Source: CALGFH01 sp036003705 | GTDB taxonomy: Bacteria; Actinomycetota; CALGFH01 | Length of the DNA: 31,952 bases | Assembly: GCA_036003705.1 (NCBI GenBank) | Contig: DASYSE010000097.1 | Coordinates: 1 to 31,952, forward strand | Direction: 5' to 3' | The notes under the pieces: generated by a model | Told to the model about the DNA's origin: nothing | The model's input: the letters and a program-made list of their open reading frames with translations, nothing else | The model's database searches: none | Position numbers and translations under genes: made by a program | Shown here: positions 1 to 7,173 of the stretch, piece by piece | Layout: every line of letters starts with the position of its first letter | How positions within the stretch are numbered: the stretch's first letter is position 1

Positions 1-107
1 CACCGGATCTCCCCTGGCCACCGGATCTCCCCTGGCCACCGGATCTCCCCTGGCCACCGGATCTCCCCTGGCCACCGGATCTCCCCTGGACACCGGATCT
101 CCCGTGC
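1..107. repeat. 18-bp tandem repeat array at window edge
   Basis: About six head-to-tail copies of an 18-bp unit (caccggatctcccctggc) start at base 1. The first four are identical, the fifth ends in a instead of c, and the sixth diverges after about 13 bases. The array stops at the TGA of paaB (108-110). It probably continues left of the window. There are no spacers, so it is not a CRISPR array. The 18-nt period keeps one frame open (HRISPG repeated), but there is no start codon or ribosome site. I regard it as non-coding microsatellite-like DNA standing where paaC would be expected. Confidence 0.9.
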
Positions 108-473
108 TCATTGATCGACTCCCTTGCGGCCGGAGGTGACCACCGGGTCGTCGTCGGTGGTGTCGGCGGGCTCCGCGCCGGCCCGCGACCGGGCGGCGGC
201 CAGCTTGGCCTTGATGTCGGTGGAGTAGCCGACCGGCTTCTTGAACGAGCGGTCGAAGGGCGGCTGGAGCAGGTCGGGGTCGTCCAGGTCGAGGATGGCC
301 GACCTGGGCACGATCCACAGCCGCACCGACTCCTGGCGCCGGCCGTAGAACTCGCGGGCGTAGTGGGTGGCCAGTTCAGGGTCGGGAGCGAGCAGGTTGC
401 CGGCGTGCTGCATGGCCCCACCCTCCCGCTCCCTGCGGAAGACCTCGAAGACCTGCATCGGCTGGCCGGCCAT
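108..473 (-). CDS. paaB: 1,2-phenylacetyl-CoA epoxidase subunit PaaB
   Basis: Small structural subunit of the ring-1,2-phenylacetyl-CoA epoxidase, the oxygenase that opens aerobic phenylacetate degradation. The protein begins MAGQPMQVFEVFRRE and contains the family signature region with the GGAMQHAG segment, followed by LATHYAREFYGRR. The ATG at 473 lies 2 nt after the paaA stop codon (476-478), giving about 121 aa, close to the family size with a slightly long acidic/basic tail. A longer reading from 518 would overlap paaA and adds no family sequence. It is the third gene of the leftward TetR-paaA-paaB unit and is translationally coupled to paaA. paaC is not seen because the window ends in repeats directly after the stop. 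Confidence 0.93.
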   Translation of the reverse strand: MAGQPMQVFEVFRREREGGAMQHAGNLLAPDPELATHYAREFYGRRQESVRLWIVPRSAILDLDDPDLLQPPFDRSFKKPVGYSTDIKAKLAAARSRAGAEPADTTDDDPVVTSGRKGVDQ

Positions 474-475
474 GA

Positions 476-1390
476 TCAGGCTGCCACGGGCGCGGACATC
501 ACGGTGTCGCGCACCCACTGGGTCTCGGCGTAGTTGAGGCGGCGGAGCTCGAGGCGCTCCCTGGACCTGGGGCCGTGCCCGGTGACCACGGCGTACAGCT
601 CCCTCCAGTCGGGCTCGGTGTAGCGCCAGCGGCCGGTGTCCGGGTCCTTGCGCAGCTCCGGGTCGGGCAGCTTCAGGCCGATCTCACGGATGCGGGGCAC
701 GTAGACGGCCAGGAACTCCTGGCGCAGGGTCTCGTTGTCCTTGTTCTTGATCCGCCAGGCCAGGTCGCGATCCTTGGCCGGGTCGGTCCTGGGCCCGTGC
801 ATCTGCATCAGCGGCCCCCACCAGCGGTCGAGCGCGTCCTGGACCAGTGCCCGCTGGCGGGCGGTGCCGTTGACCATGGTGAGGACGACGTCCCGCCCGT
901 GGAGGATGTGGACCGACTCCTCCCAGCAGATCTTCTTCATCGTCCGACCGTACGGCGCGTAGCTGGACTCGCGCAGCGCCTGCTGGGCCACGATCGCCGC
1001 CGCGTCGACCAGCCAGGCGATGATGCCGACGTCGGCCCAGCTCTGGGTCGGGTAGTGGAAGACGTTGTGGAACTTGGTCTTGCCGGCCAGCAGGTCGGCC
1101 AGCATGGCCTCGCGGGGCTTGCCCAGGTCCTCGGCCACCCGGTACAGCAGCTGGGCGTGGCCGACCTCGTCCTGGACCTTGGCCGAGAGGGCCAGCTTGC
1201 GCTTCAGGGTCGGCGCCCGCAGGATCCACTCCCGCTCGGGCAGCACGCCCATCAGCTCGGAGTTGGCATGCATCTCGACGAACCGGCCGACGGCCCGGCG
1301 GTAGTCGTCGGGCATCCAGTCGGTCGCCTCGACCTTGCCGCCCGCGGCCACCTGCCGGTTGAAGGCCTGGACGCGGCTGGAATCGCTCAT
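476..1390 (-). CDS. paaA: 1,2-phenylacetyl-CoA epoxidase catalytic subunit PaaA
   Basis: Catalytic di-iron subunit of the phenylacetyl-CoA epoxidase, which adds one oxygen atom to phenylacetyl-CoA to form the 1,2-epoxide. The 304-aa length matches the family. Carboxylate/histidine iron-binding motifs are visible: DEVGHAQ (E75, H78) and CWEESVHILHG (E158 or E159, H161), with further conserved glutamates near E45 and E141. Its ATG overlaps the TGA of the upstream TetR gene by 4 nt (ATGA, 1387-1390), so it is the second cistron of that operon. Expression is expected to depend on the TetR repressor and phenylacetyl-CoA; that is known for the pathway and inferred here. Confidence 0.96.
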   Translation of the reverse strand: MSDSSRVQAFNRQVAAGGKVEATDWMPDDYRRAVGRFVEMHANSELMGVLPEREWILRAPTLKRKLALSAKVQDEVGHAQLLYRVAEDLGKPREAMLADLLAGKTKFHNVFHYPTQSWADVGIIAWLVDAAAIVAQQALRESSYAPYGRTMKKICWEESVHILHGRDVVLTMVNGTARQRALVQDALDRWWGPLMQMHGPRTDPAKDRDLAWRIKNKDNETLRQEFLAVYVPRIREIGLKLPDPELRKDPDTGRWRYTEPDWRELYAVVTGHGPRSRERLELRRLNYAETQWVRDTVMSAPVAA

Positions 1391-1980
1391 CGTGTCCTCT
1401 CCTGGTGCGTCGTCGCTCCGTGTAGCCCCGCGAGGAACAGGTCGGCGTAATGGTCGGCGAGCGCCTCCGGGCTCAGCGGCCCGTCCGGCCGATACCAGTG
1501 GGCCATGGCGTTCATGGCCGAGAGGACGAACACGGCGGCGAGCCCGGGGTCTGGCGCCTCCAGCTCACCGGTGGCCGCCCCCTGCGCGATCACTCGCTCG
1601 AAGTAGCCCTGGTAGGCGAGCCGGGAACGGGCGACCGCCTCGCGTCGCTCCTGGCCGAGGAAGGTCCACTCGAACAGGAAGACCTTGGCCCGCTCGCGAC
1701 CGCCGGTGACGACCCGGATGTGGGCGGCGACCATCTCGCGCAGCCGGTCGGCGGCCGGTCCCTGCCGTTCGGCGATCGGCCGGACGGCGGTGTGGAAGTC
1801 CTCGGCCGCCTCCTCGACGATGGCCGCCAGCACCGCCTCCTTGGAGGGGATGTGGGCGTAGAGGCTGCCGCCCTGCAGATCGAGGGCCTTGGCGATGTCC
1901 CGCATGCTGGTCGCCGCGTAGCCGCGGCGGCTGAACAGGGTGCTGGCCACGTCCTCGATCTGGCGCCGCCTGGTCTGCAA
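1387..1980 (-). CDS. TetR-family regulator of the paa operon
   Basis: TetR/AcrR repressor with an N-terminal helix-turn-helix (IEDVASTLFSRRGYAATS, then MRDIAKALDLQGGSLYAHI) and a C-terminal ligand domain. I place the start at the TTG at 1980 because AGGAG (1989-1993) lies 8 nt upstream. The longer open frame to 2076 would read through the promoter and operator. The start chosen gives 197 aa, normal for TetR. It is first in the operon and overlaps paaA by 4 nt, which suggests a PaaR-type repressor responding to phenylacetyl-CoA and controlling its own operon. The ligand is inferred only from context. A few actinobacterial fatty-acid regulators look alike, so the family call is firm and the specificity is moderate. 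Confidence 0.88.
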   Translation of the reverse strand: MQTRRRQIEDVASTLFSRRGYAATSMRDIAKALDLQGGSLYAHIPSKEAVLAAIVEEAAEDFHTAVRPIAERQGPAADRLREMVAAHIRVVTGGRERAKVFLFEWTFLGQERREAVARSRLAYQGYFERVIAQGAATGELEAPDPGLAAVFVLSAMNAMAHWYRPDGPLSPEALADHYADLFLAGLHGATTHQERTR

Positions 1981-1990
1981 GTCGAACGCT

Positions 1991-2010
1991 CCTAACGAAC
2001 AGTTGTTAGG
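1991..2010. promoter_or_regulatory. Dyad operator at the paa operon start
   Basis: Imperfect 20-bp palindrome with perfect 6-bp outer arms CCTAAC and GTTAGG. It overlaps the Shine-Dalgarno of the TetR gene and covers the expected transcription start, just downstream of the -10 box at 2012-2017. Size and symmetry suit a TetR dimer site, so autorepression of the paa operon is inferred. Confidence 0.7.
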
Positions 2011-2011
2011 C

Positions 2012-2040
2012 ACGATAGCAGGAGGGCTCCACCCGGGCAA
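2012..2040 (-). promoter_or_regulatory. Promoter of the TetR-paaA-paaB operon
   Basis: On the minus strand TTGCCC (2035-2040) is followed by exactly 17 nt and TATCGT (2012-2017), a good sigma-70/HrdB-type match with a TANNNT -10. The predicted start falls about 2004-2006, inside the dyad operator. Confidence 0.62.
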
Positions 2041-2123
2041 CGGATCGCACCTTCGCCGCCACGGCGACGGCGCCAACCGGCTTGGCGGCCTGGCGCCCCC
2101 GCTCCACCCCTGGCAAACCGAAG

Positions 2124-2222
2124 GTCAGCTACGCCGACTGGACCGGCTGCCAGCCAGTGAACTCGTTCCAGCGGCCGATCGATCCCGACCGCTGGCGGCC
2201 GCTGCCGGCCCCGGAGCAGGAC
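2124..2222 (+). pseudogene. Remnant of a vanadium haloperoxidase-like gene
   Basis: In the gap between the TetR promoter and the kinase 3' end, one plus-strand frame reads YADWTGCQPVNSFQ and then DPDRWRPLPAP. This resembles the YADxTGYxPVN...DPxRWQPL segment I recall from PAP2/vanadium-dependent haloperoxidase-like proteins. Only about 33 codons are recognisable. No start, ribosome site or catalytic histidine region remains, and the frame runs on antisense into the kinase gene. I interpret it as a fossil fragment left by a deletion. The resemblance is from memory, so confidence is moderate. Confidence 0.42.
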
Positions 2223-2225
2223 GGC

Positions 2226-4490
2226 TCAGGTCGGAGGTTCCGCCTCGGGGTCGTCCGGGAGGTCGCGGGCGGCCTCGGCCCGGCCGCGCTCCAGGCCGGA
2301 GCGGTACCTCGACAGCATGCTCCTGACCGCCTCGGGAGACCGGGCGGTCGGGCGGGACTCCGGCGAGCCGGGCCGGCCCCTGTCACCGGCGGCCAGGTCG
2401 GGAGCGAGGCTGGCATGCGGCTCCCGCCTGGGCAGGATCTGCTCGCCGCCCCCGGGAACGTGGGTCAGGTTGGGCCGCAGCGGCAACCCAGCCAGCTCCT
2501 CCCCCTCCCGATCACCCGCTCGATCGCCCGGTGCATCTCGCCGTGCGGCCGCCCCCCGGCGATCGACCGGCGGCGTTGCCGGCTGGGCCGTCGTCAGGGG
2601 CTCGGGCAGGAAGACGAGCGCGGTCACCCCGCCGTAGGCGGAGCGCCGGAGCTGGACCTTGATGTCGTGGCGCTCGGCGAGGCGTCCGGCGACCCAGGTG
2701 CCGAGCCGCTGCTCCAGGTCGTCGATGCCGACCGACCGGCCGGCCAGGTGCCGGTTGACCGCCTCGAGCTCCTCGTCGGTCATGCCGAGGCCGCGGTCCT
2801 CCACCTCGATGACGTAGCCAGAGCCGACCTTCTGCCCGCTGATCCGCACCCTGGTCTCGGGGGCCGAGAACGCGGTGGCGTTGTCGATCAGCTCGCCGAG
2901 CAGGTTGGCCAGGTCCTCGGCGGCCACGGCGGGCACCATCAGGTCGTCGGCCACCAGCACGTCGACCCGGGGAGCGTCCCGGTTGCCGCGGACCGCGACC
3001 GCGATCAGCTCGGCCAGCGGAGCGGGCCCGCCCCAGCGACGGCTCGGCTCGCCGCCGGCGAGCACGATCAGGTTGTGGGCGTTGCGCCTCGCCCTGCCGG
3101 CCAGGCGGTCGAGCCGCAGCAGCCGCCCCGGCAGCCTCGGGTCGGCATGGTCGCGCTCGGCCTGGCCCAGGAGCTCGAGCTGCTGGTCGGCCAGCTCCTG
3201 GCCCCGCCTGGCCAGGTCGACCAGCCCCCTGACCGTCTCGGGCTCGGGCGCCGGCGGCCGCGGGACCGGCGGTGGCGGCAGCTCGGCGACCGGGGCGGCG
3301 CGCCGGGGCTCCTCCGGGCCGGCCGGCACGATCGGGGGCGGGCCGAGGCCGCCGGCCCTGACCGCCTGCGGAGGGGCGAGCGCGCCGCCCAGCACCGCCT
3401 GCAGCCGCTCGAACCCGTCGGCCGGCTGCTCCTTGGCCGTCTCCCGGGTCGTGGGCCGGCGGGCCCGGGCGAGCGGCAGGAGTGCGACGGCGAGGCAACA
3501 GGCAAGAACGAAGACAGCGCCGTAGGCCAGCGCCCGGCGGTCGGCGGTCCGGTCGGCCACGCCGGCCAGCCACGCAACCTCGCCGACGAGGCCGACCTCG
3601 ACCTCGCGCATCCGCTCGACCCTGGCCGCCACCGCGCCCGACCAGGCGGCAAGGTCGACGGCCGATCGGGGAGCGGCCCCGTCCTCCAGCGCCGCCCGCC
3701 GCAGCCGGCCGGCCCGCTCGGCGTCGGCGACCGGGATGGCGCGCCCGTACCGCTCCAGCTGCCCTGGGCTGGCCAGAGAACCGAACTGGTCGAGCAGCGC
3801 GTCCTGCCGGCCGCCGATCGCGGCCAGGCGGGTGCGCTCGGCCGGTTCGAGGCGGCCGAGCGCCGCCGCTCGGGCGGCCACCTCGCGCTCGCGGTCGGCC
3901 AGCTCCTTGGCCCGCGAGAAGGCGGTGGCGGCGGTCACGGCCCGGAGCAGCTCGGCATCCTGGCCGGCCTCGCGCAGCCCGATCTCGCTGCCGACCGCGA
4001 GCAGGCCGCCGACGATCTCGGTATAGCGGCGGAGCCCCGTCGCCGTCGCGGCGGCCGGGTTCCCCACCCTGGCGGCGCCGTCGACCGAGGCCCGCAGCGA
4101 CTCCAGCTCGGCCAGCTGGGCCAGCCCGACGTCGAGGCGCTGGTGTAGCTCCCGGTCCCGGTCGGAGCCATCGACACGGACGGCGGCGTTCCGGTAGGCG
4201 GCGGCGGCGCCGTCGACCGCCCGGCGGACCGCCAGCAACGCGTCCCTGGCGGCCTCGGGCGTCTGGCCCCCGGCACCCGCCCGGGGGTCGGAGAGGGCCC
4301 GCTCCCGCTGCAGCTCGTGGACCAGGGAGGTCAGGGCGCCGGCGAACGGGACCAGCCCTCGCACCCGCTCGGCCCTGGCGCCGGCCTCCAGGTTGGTGGC
4401 CGCGCCGATGCCGGCCAGGACCAGGACCGCAAGCACCGGGACGGCGAGGAGGACGGCGACCGCCGAACGGCTCTGGAGGCTGGTTCGCAT
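2226..4490 (-). CDS. NIT-domain sensor histidine kinase, conservon type
   Basis: Membrane sensor kinase of about 754 aa, starting at the ATG at 4490, 23 nt after the preceding stop. It has TM1 near residues 10-30, then a long extracellular helical region with the nitrate/nitrite-sensing (NIT) signature LVHELQRERAL, and TM2 near 320-340. A proline-rich linker and a C-terminal ATPase domain follow, with N box ELIDNATAFS and G1 box EVEDRGLGM. The dimerisation segment LDRLAGRARRNAHNL matches the actinobacterial CvnA-type kinases, but Arg stands where I expect the LDHL histidine. The C-terminal tail has the SMLSRYRSGLERGR motif typical of that group. The usual conservon partners (roadblock protein, DUF742, GTPase) are absent. 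Nitrate sensing is only a family-based guess. Confidence 0.85.
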   Translation of the reverse strand: MRTSLQSRSAVAVLLAVPVLAVLVLAGIGAATNLEAGARAERVRGLVPFAGALTSLVHELQRERALSDPRAGAGGQTPEAARDALLAVRRAVDGAAAAYRNAAVRVDGSDRDRELHQRLDVGLAQLAELESLRASVDGAARVGNPAAATATGLRRYTEIVGGLLAVGSEIGLREAGQDAELLRAVTAATAFSRAKELADREREVAARAAALGRLEPAERTRLAAIGGRQDALLDQFGSLASPGQLERYGRAIPVADAERAGRLRRAALEDGAAPRSAVDLAAWSGAVAARVERMREVEVGLVGEVAWLAGVADRTADRRALAYGAVFVLACCLAVALLPLARARRPTTRETAKEQPADGFERLQAVLGGALAPPQAVRAGGLGPPPIVPAGPEEPRRAAPVAELPPPPVPRPPAPEPETVRGLVDLARRGQELADQQLELLGQAERDHADPRLPGRLLRLDRLAGRARRNAHNLIVLAGGEPSRRWGGPAPLAELIAVAVRGNRDAPRVDVLVADDLMVPAVAAEDLANLLGELIDNATAFSAPETRVRISGQKVGSGYVIEVEDRGLGMTDEELEAVNRHLAGRSVGIDDLEQRLGTWVAGRLAERHDIKVQLRRSAYGGVTALVFLPEPLTTAQPATPPVDRRGAAARRDAPGDRAGDREGEELAGLPLRPNLTHVPGGGEQILPRREPHASLAPDLAAGDRGRPGSPESRPTARSPEAVRSMLSRYRSGLERGRAEAARDLPDDPEAEPPT

Positions 4491-4513
4491 CGCGCCGGGC
4501 CTGGATGCTGGCG

Positions 4514-5008
4514 CTAGGCGCTCGCGTGCCGCGGCCGGTAGCGGGCCCACCACATGGCGCCGGTGCCGGCGACCAGCAGCAGCAGGCCGACGACCAGCTC
4601 GGCCTGGACCGCGGCGGGGCCGGTCAGAGCCAGCGAGCCCTTGACGGCGGCGCAGCCCGTCCGGACGGTGTCACTGGCGGCCATGGTCAGTGTCTCGCCC
4701 TTCTTGGTCCAGATGCTGACGTCGACGGTGGCGACGCCCTTCAGGCTCGTGGGCAGGCGGGTGCTGACCGTGCCGTCGGAGGTGGTCTGCACCGGCGTCG
4801 GCTGCCCACCGACCACCGCGCCCGTGGCCAGGTTGCGGACCAGCAGGAACAGCTGCTCATTGGCCGGCAGGCCCTCGCCCATCACGGTCACGCCGTTGCA
4901 GGTGGCGCTGCTCACCCGAAGGTCGCGCGGCACGGCCGCGGCCGGACCGGCCAGCAGGACGATCAGCGAGATGGTCAGGACCGGGGCGACGAGGACGGTT
5001 CGACGCAT
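4514..5008 (-). CDS. Secreted LALTG-anchored surface protein
   Basis: Protein of 164 aa with an N-terminal signal peptide (MRRTVLVAP, hydrophobic core, AAA cleavage region). It has an extracellular domain with two cysteines and a C-terminal sorting signal made of LALTG, a hydrophobic stretch (VVGLLLLVAGTGAMWW) and an RYRPRHASA basic tail. LAXTG is the recognition motif known for class E actinobacterial sortases. The ATG at 5008 has GAGG 5 nt upstream. A GTG two codons earlier (5014) overlaps the previous stop and is the alternative. It lies between a one-TM protein and the NIT kinase, so it may be part of the same surface-sensing unit. No domain name is recognised. Attachment to peptidoglycan is inferred. 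Confidence 0.75.
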   Translation of the reverse strand: MRRTVLVAPVLTISLIVLLAGPAAAVPRDLRVSSATCNGVTVMGEGLPANEQLFLLVRNLATGAVVGGQPTPVQTTSDGTVSTRLPTSLKGVATVDVSIWTKKGETLTMAASDTVRTGCAAVKGSLALTGPAAVQAELVVGLLLLVAGTGAMWWARYRPRHASA

Positions 5009-5010
5009 GA

Positions 5011-5559
5011 TCACCTCACTGCTCGTTGGCAGGCGCGCCTGCTCTCCACGAACTTCTGGATCGCCGTTGACAGCCGGTCGTCACGGATGTTGCCGACCAT
5101 GTAGGCGATGGCCTTGTCGGCCCACTCGACCGCGCTCCTGCACGACCGGGGCGGCGGGCCTGGCTGGACCACGATGCTGGTCACCGTGGCCGCGGCCGAC
5201 GCGGTGGCCGGGACCGACGGCTGCGAGGTCGCGGGAGGCGGGCTTCCCGGACCGGTCACGGCCATGCCGAGCACGAACCCCACCGCCAGCAGCGCCGCCG
5301 CGGCGCCGGCAAGCAGCAGGTCGACACGCAACGCCCGCCGCCACAGGGGGCGCCGGCCGGCCGGGTTGGACGGCGACGGTCCCGCCTCCTCGGCCGGCGC
5401 AGGCTCGCGCTCGGGCGCCCGTCCCCAGAGTGATTCGTCCGAAGAAAGGCGCTTGAACGGCCTGCCCGAATTTTCGGGAGAGGAACTCTGGGCGGGCTGC
5501 ACCATGGTATCCAACACCTGTCTCACAGCCTGGTGATGAAACAGGTTGGGGCGTTCCAC
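5011..5559 (-). CDS. Single-pass membrane protein of unknown function
   Basis: Hypothetical protein of about 182 aa. A charged, proline-rich cytoplasmic N-terminal half is followed by one TM segment (LLLAGAAAALLAVGFVLGMAV). An extracellular Ser/Pro/Thr linker then leads to a small C-terminal domain with two cysteines (RSCRSAVEWADKAIAYM and ESRRACQRAVR). GGAG 5 nt upstream supports the GTG at 5559. An internal ATG at 5505 is the other possible start. It is first in the three-gene leftward unit, with a 4-nt overlap to the alternative start of the LALTG protein. The C-terminal domain could be the contact to its neighbours. I do not recognise the family. Confidence 0.68.
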   Translation of the reverse strand: MERPNLFHHQAVRQVLDTMVQPAQSSSPENSGRPFKRLSSDESLWGRAPEREPAPAEEAGPSPSNPAGRRPLWRRALRVDLLLAGAAAALLAVGFVLGMAVTGPGSPPPATSQPSVPATASAAATVTSIVVQPGPPPRSCRSAVEWADKAIAYMVGNIRDDRLSTAIQKFVESRRACQRAVR

Positions 5560-5721
5560 CACAACTCCCGGTCAATCGCCACGCACGTATCTCGACAGAC
5601 GAATTGACACAGGCCGGCCAGGCACGCAAGGGGCCTTGCAGCCTTCCTGCGACTACACCATCGTCGACGGGCTCACGCCATGGGTCGGTGGCCGCGGACC
5701 AGCCGGCCGGGGGTCATGACA
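5560..5721. other. Intergenic region, surface unit to nth
   Basis: This holds the upstream region of the leftward surface-protein unit and the 3' side of nth. A short inverted repeat GCAAGG/CCTTGC (5626-5639) has only a 2-nt centre. No T-run, no convincing -35/-10 pair and no open frame with coding character were found. Confidence 0.5.
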
Positions 5722-6450
5722 TCAGCGACGAGCACGGCCGGATCCGGTCCCCTTGACCCAGCGGCCGACCCTGAACGCCGAAGGGCACAGGTCGGCCAGC
5801 TCGCAGCGATCGCAGCGGGGATCTTTGGCCGTGCACACCTCGCGCCCGAACCAGATCAGGCGATGCGAGAAGCTGGTCCACTCCTCCACCGGGACCAGGG
5901 CCATCAGGTCCCGCTCGACCTTCACCGGGTCGAGGTTGGCGGTCAGGCCGAGGCGGCGGGCGAGGCGACCAACGTGGGTGTCGACCACCACACCCTCGTT
6001 GCGGGAGAAGAACGTGCCCAGCACGACGTTGGCGGTCTTGCGGCCGACGCCGGGCAGCTCGACCAGCTCGTCGATGGTCGCGGGGACCTCGCCGCCGTGG
6101 TGCTCGAGCAGGTGGCTGGCCGCGCCCTGGATGGCCCTGGCCTTGTTGCGGAAGAAGCCGGTGGCGTGGATGGCCACCTCCAGCTCCTCCCGGTCGGCGG
6201 CGGCCAGGTCGGCAACGGTCGGGTAGCGCCGGAACAGCTCCGGGGTGACCCGGTTGACGACCTCGTCGGTCGATTGGGCCGACAGGATGGTCGCGACCAG
6301 CAGCTCCCAGGCCGAGCGGTGGTCAAGGGCCGTGGTGACGGTCGGGTACCGGGCGGCCATCCGCTCGCGAATCTCGGTGGCACGGGCGGCCCTGGCGGCC
6401 CTGGACTCGCGCCGGCGCCTGGGCGCGGCGCTGCTGACGGGGGCGGGCAT
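5722..6450 (-). CDS. nth: Endonuclease III
   Basis: DNA glycosylase/AP lyase of base excision repair that removes oxidised pyrimidines. It has the helix-hairpin-helix ELPGVGRKTANVV with the catalytic Lys, the VDTHV catalytic Asp, and the C-terminal iron-sulfur loop CTAKDPRCDRCELADLC (Cys-X6-Cys-X2-Cys-X5-Cys). From the ATG at 6450 the protein is 242 aa, normal for actinobacterial Nth with a basic N-terminal extension. No Shine-Dalgarno is near. Instead TACCAT lies exactly 6 nt before the ATG, the arrangement of a leaderless transcript, and this supports 6450 over the GTG at 6486. It is divergent from rsiG. Confidence 0.95.
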   Translation of the reverse strand: MPAPVSSAAPRRRRESRAARAARATEIRERMAARYPTVTTALDHRSAWELLVATILSAQSTDEVVNRVTPELFRRYPTVADLAAADREELEVAIHATGFFRNKARAIQGAASHLLEHHGGEVPATIDELVELPGVGRKTANVVLGTFFSRNEGVVVDTHVGRLARRLGLTANLDPVKVERDLMALVPVEEWTSFSHRLIWFGREVCTAKDPRCDRCELADLCPSAFRVGRWVKGTGSGRARR

Positions 6451-6456
6451 GGCGGG

Positions 6457-6462
6457 ATGGTA
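6457..6462 (-). promoter_or_regulatory. -10 box of leaderless nth transcript
   Basis: The minus-strand TACCAT (TANNNT) is followed by six bases (CCCGCC) and then the nth ATG. Transcription would start at or next to the start codon. The -35 is weak. The same -10/6-nt/start spacing recurs at four other genes in this window. Confidence 0.5.
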
Positions 6463-6642
6463 AGCGCCCTCCTGGCGATCGGCCACTGAAGTCCGGGGCC
6501 GAACCTGCCGAGAAGGTATTGAGCACCGGTCGTGTACGCGCGGCGCGCAGCTTCACCGCGAGCCGTCTCTGCGGCGTGCTCGTGGTGCAGACGCCGATAC
6601 ACGACCAATGCTCGACGGGACCGCGCGCTTGGGGAGGGTGCC

Positions 6643-7107
6643 GTGACCGGAGACCACGTCCAGCACGAGTGGCGGGAGCCGCTCGACGACCTACGCACAC
6701 TTCGCGAGTCGCTTCGGGAGGAGGAACAGCGGGTCAGCTACTGGCGGCAGCTCGTCCAGGGCCGGCTCGACCTCGTCCGCACCGCCCTTGACGGCGGCCA
6801 TCCGAGCGCCGACGATCTGGCCAGCCTGGCCGCCGCCCGCCCACGCGACGGCGCCCGCAGGCGCTCGCCGGCCGCCACCAGCCTGGCCTTCGAAGGCCTG
6901 GTCAGCCCCCTGGCCGGCCTGGAGGACCTGTGGGACGCCCCCATCGCCTGGGGCGACCCTCGGGCGCTGCATCTGGTCGAGCGGGGCCTCGTCGGTGCCG
7001 AGGTCAAGCTGTCCGCCTACCGCAGGGCCCTGCACGAGCGCATCGACGCCTGCACGGCTCAGCTGGTGGACCACTACCAGCGCGATCCGGCACAGATCGT
7101 GAGGTGA
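6643..7107 (+). CDS. rsiG: RsiG-like c-di-GMP-binding anti-sigma factor
   Basis: A 154-aa helical protein from GTG at 6643, with GGAGG 5 nt upstream; the longer frame to 6532 lacks a ribosome site. Streptomyces RsiG sequesters sigma WhiG when loaded with cyclic di-GMP, using the helix motif E-X3-S-X2-R-X3-Q-X3-D in both helices of an antiparallel coiled coil. Motif 1 is perfect here: E28, S32, R35, Q39, D43. Motif 2 is present with one change: E120, S124, R127, H131 (Gln to His), D135. About 75 residues separate the helices. No sigma factor gene is in the window. The family call rests on motif spacing I checked residue by residue. The partner sigma (WhiG/FliA type) is inferred. Confidence 0.85.
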   Translation: MTGDHVQHEWREPLDDLRTLRESLREEEQRVSYWRQLVQGRLDLVRTALDGGHPSADDLASLAAARPRDGARRRSPAATSLAFEGLVSPLAGLEDLWDAPIAWGDPRALHLVERGLVGAEVKLSAYRRALHERIDACTAQLVDHYQRDPAQIVR

Positions 7108-7126
7108 CGGGCAACGACATAGCGCC

Positions 7127-7173
7127 GCGTACGGTGGCTGCAGGCTTCACAAACCGGTCAGCGAACCGTACGC
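7127..7173. promoter_or_regulatory. 9-bp inverted repeat around the SGNH gene promoter
   Basis: Perfect arms GCGTACGGT (7127-7135) and ACCGTACGC (7165-7173) are separated by 29 nt. The right arm overlaps the -10 box and the left arm lies upstream of the -35, an arrangement suited to a repressor or dimeric activator bridging the promoter. Confidence 0.55.

Noticed and set aside
1..107. Tandem repeat as CRISPR array
   Set aside because: Units are head to tail without unique spacers and too short.
2082..4148. Long plus-strand open frame of 688 codons over the NIT kinase
   Set aside because: Antisense shadow caused by high GC; Arg/Gln/Gly/Asp-rich with no domain, while the minus strand encodes a recognisable kinase.
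5626..5639. GCAAGG/CCTTGC hairpin as terminator
   Set aside because: Only 2-nt centre, no T-run and no gene end on the correct side.
6593..6600. GCCGATAC resembling a sigma WhiG -10 (GCCGATAA) upstream of rsiG
   Set aside because: No TAAA-like -35 lies at the required 15-nt spacing, so it is probably chance.
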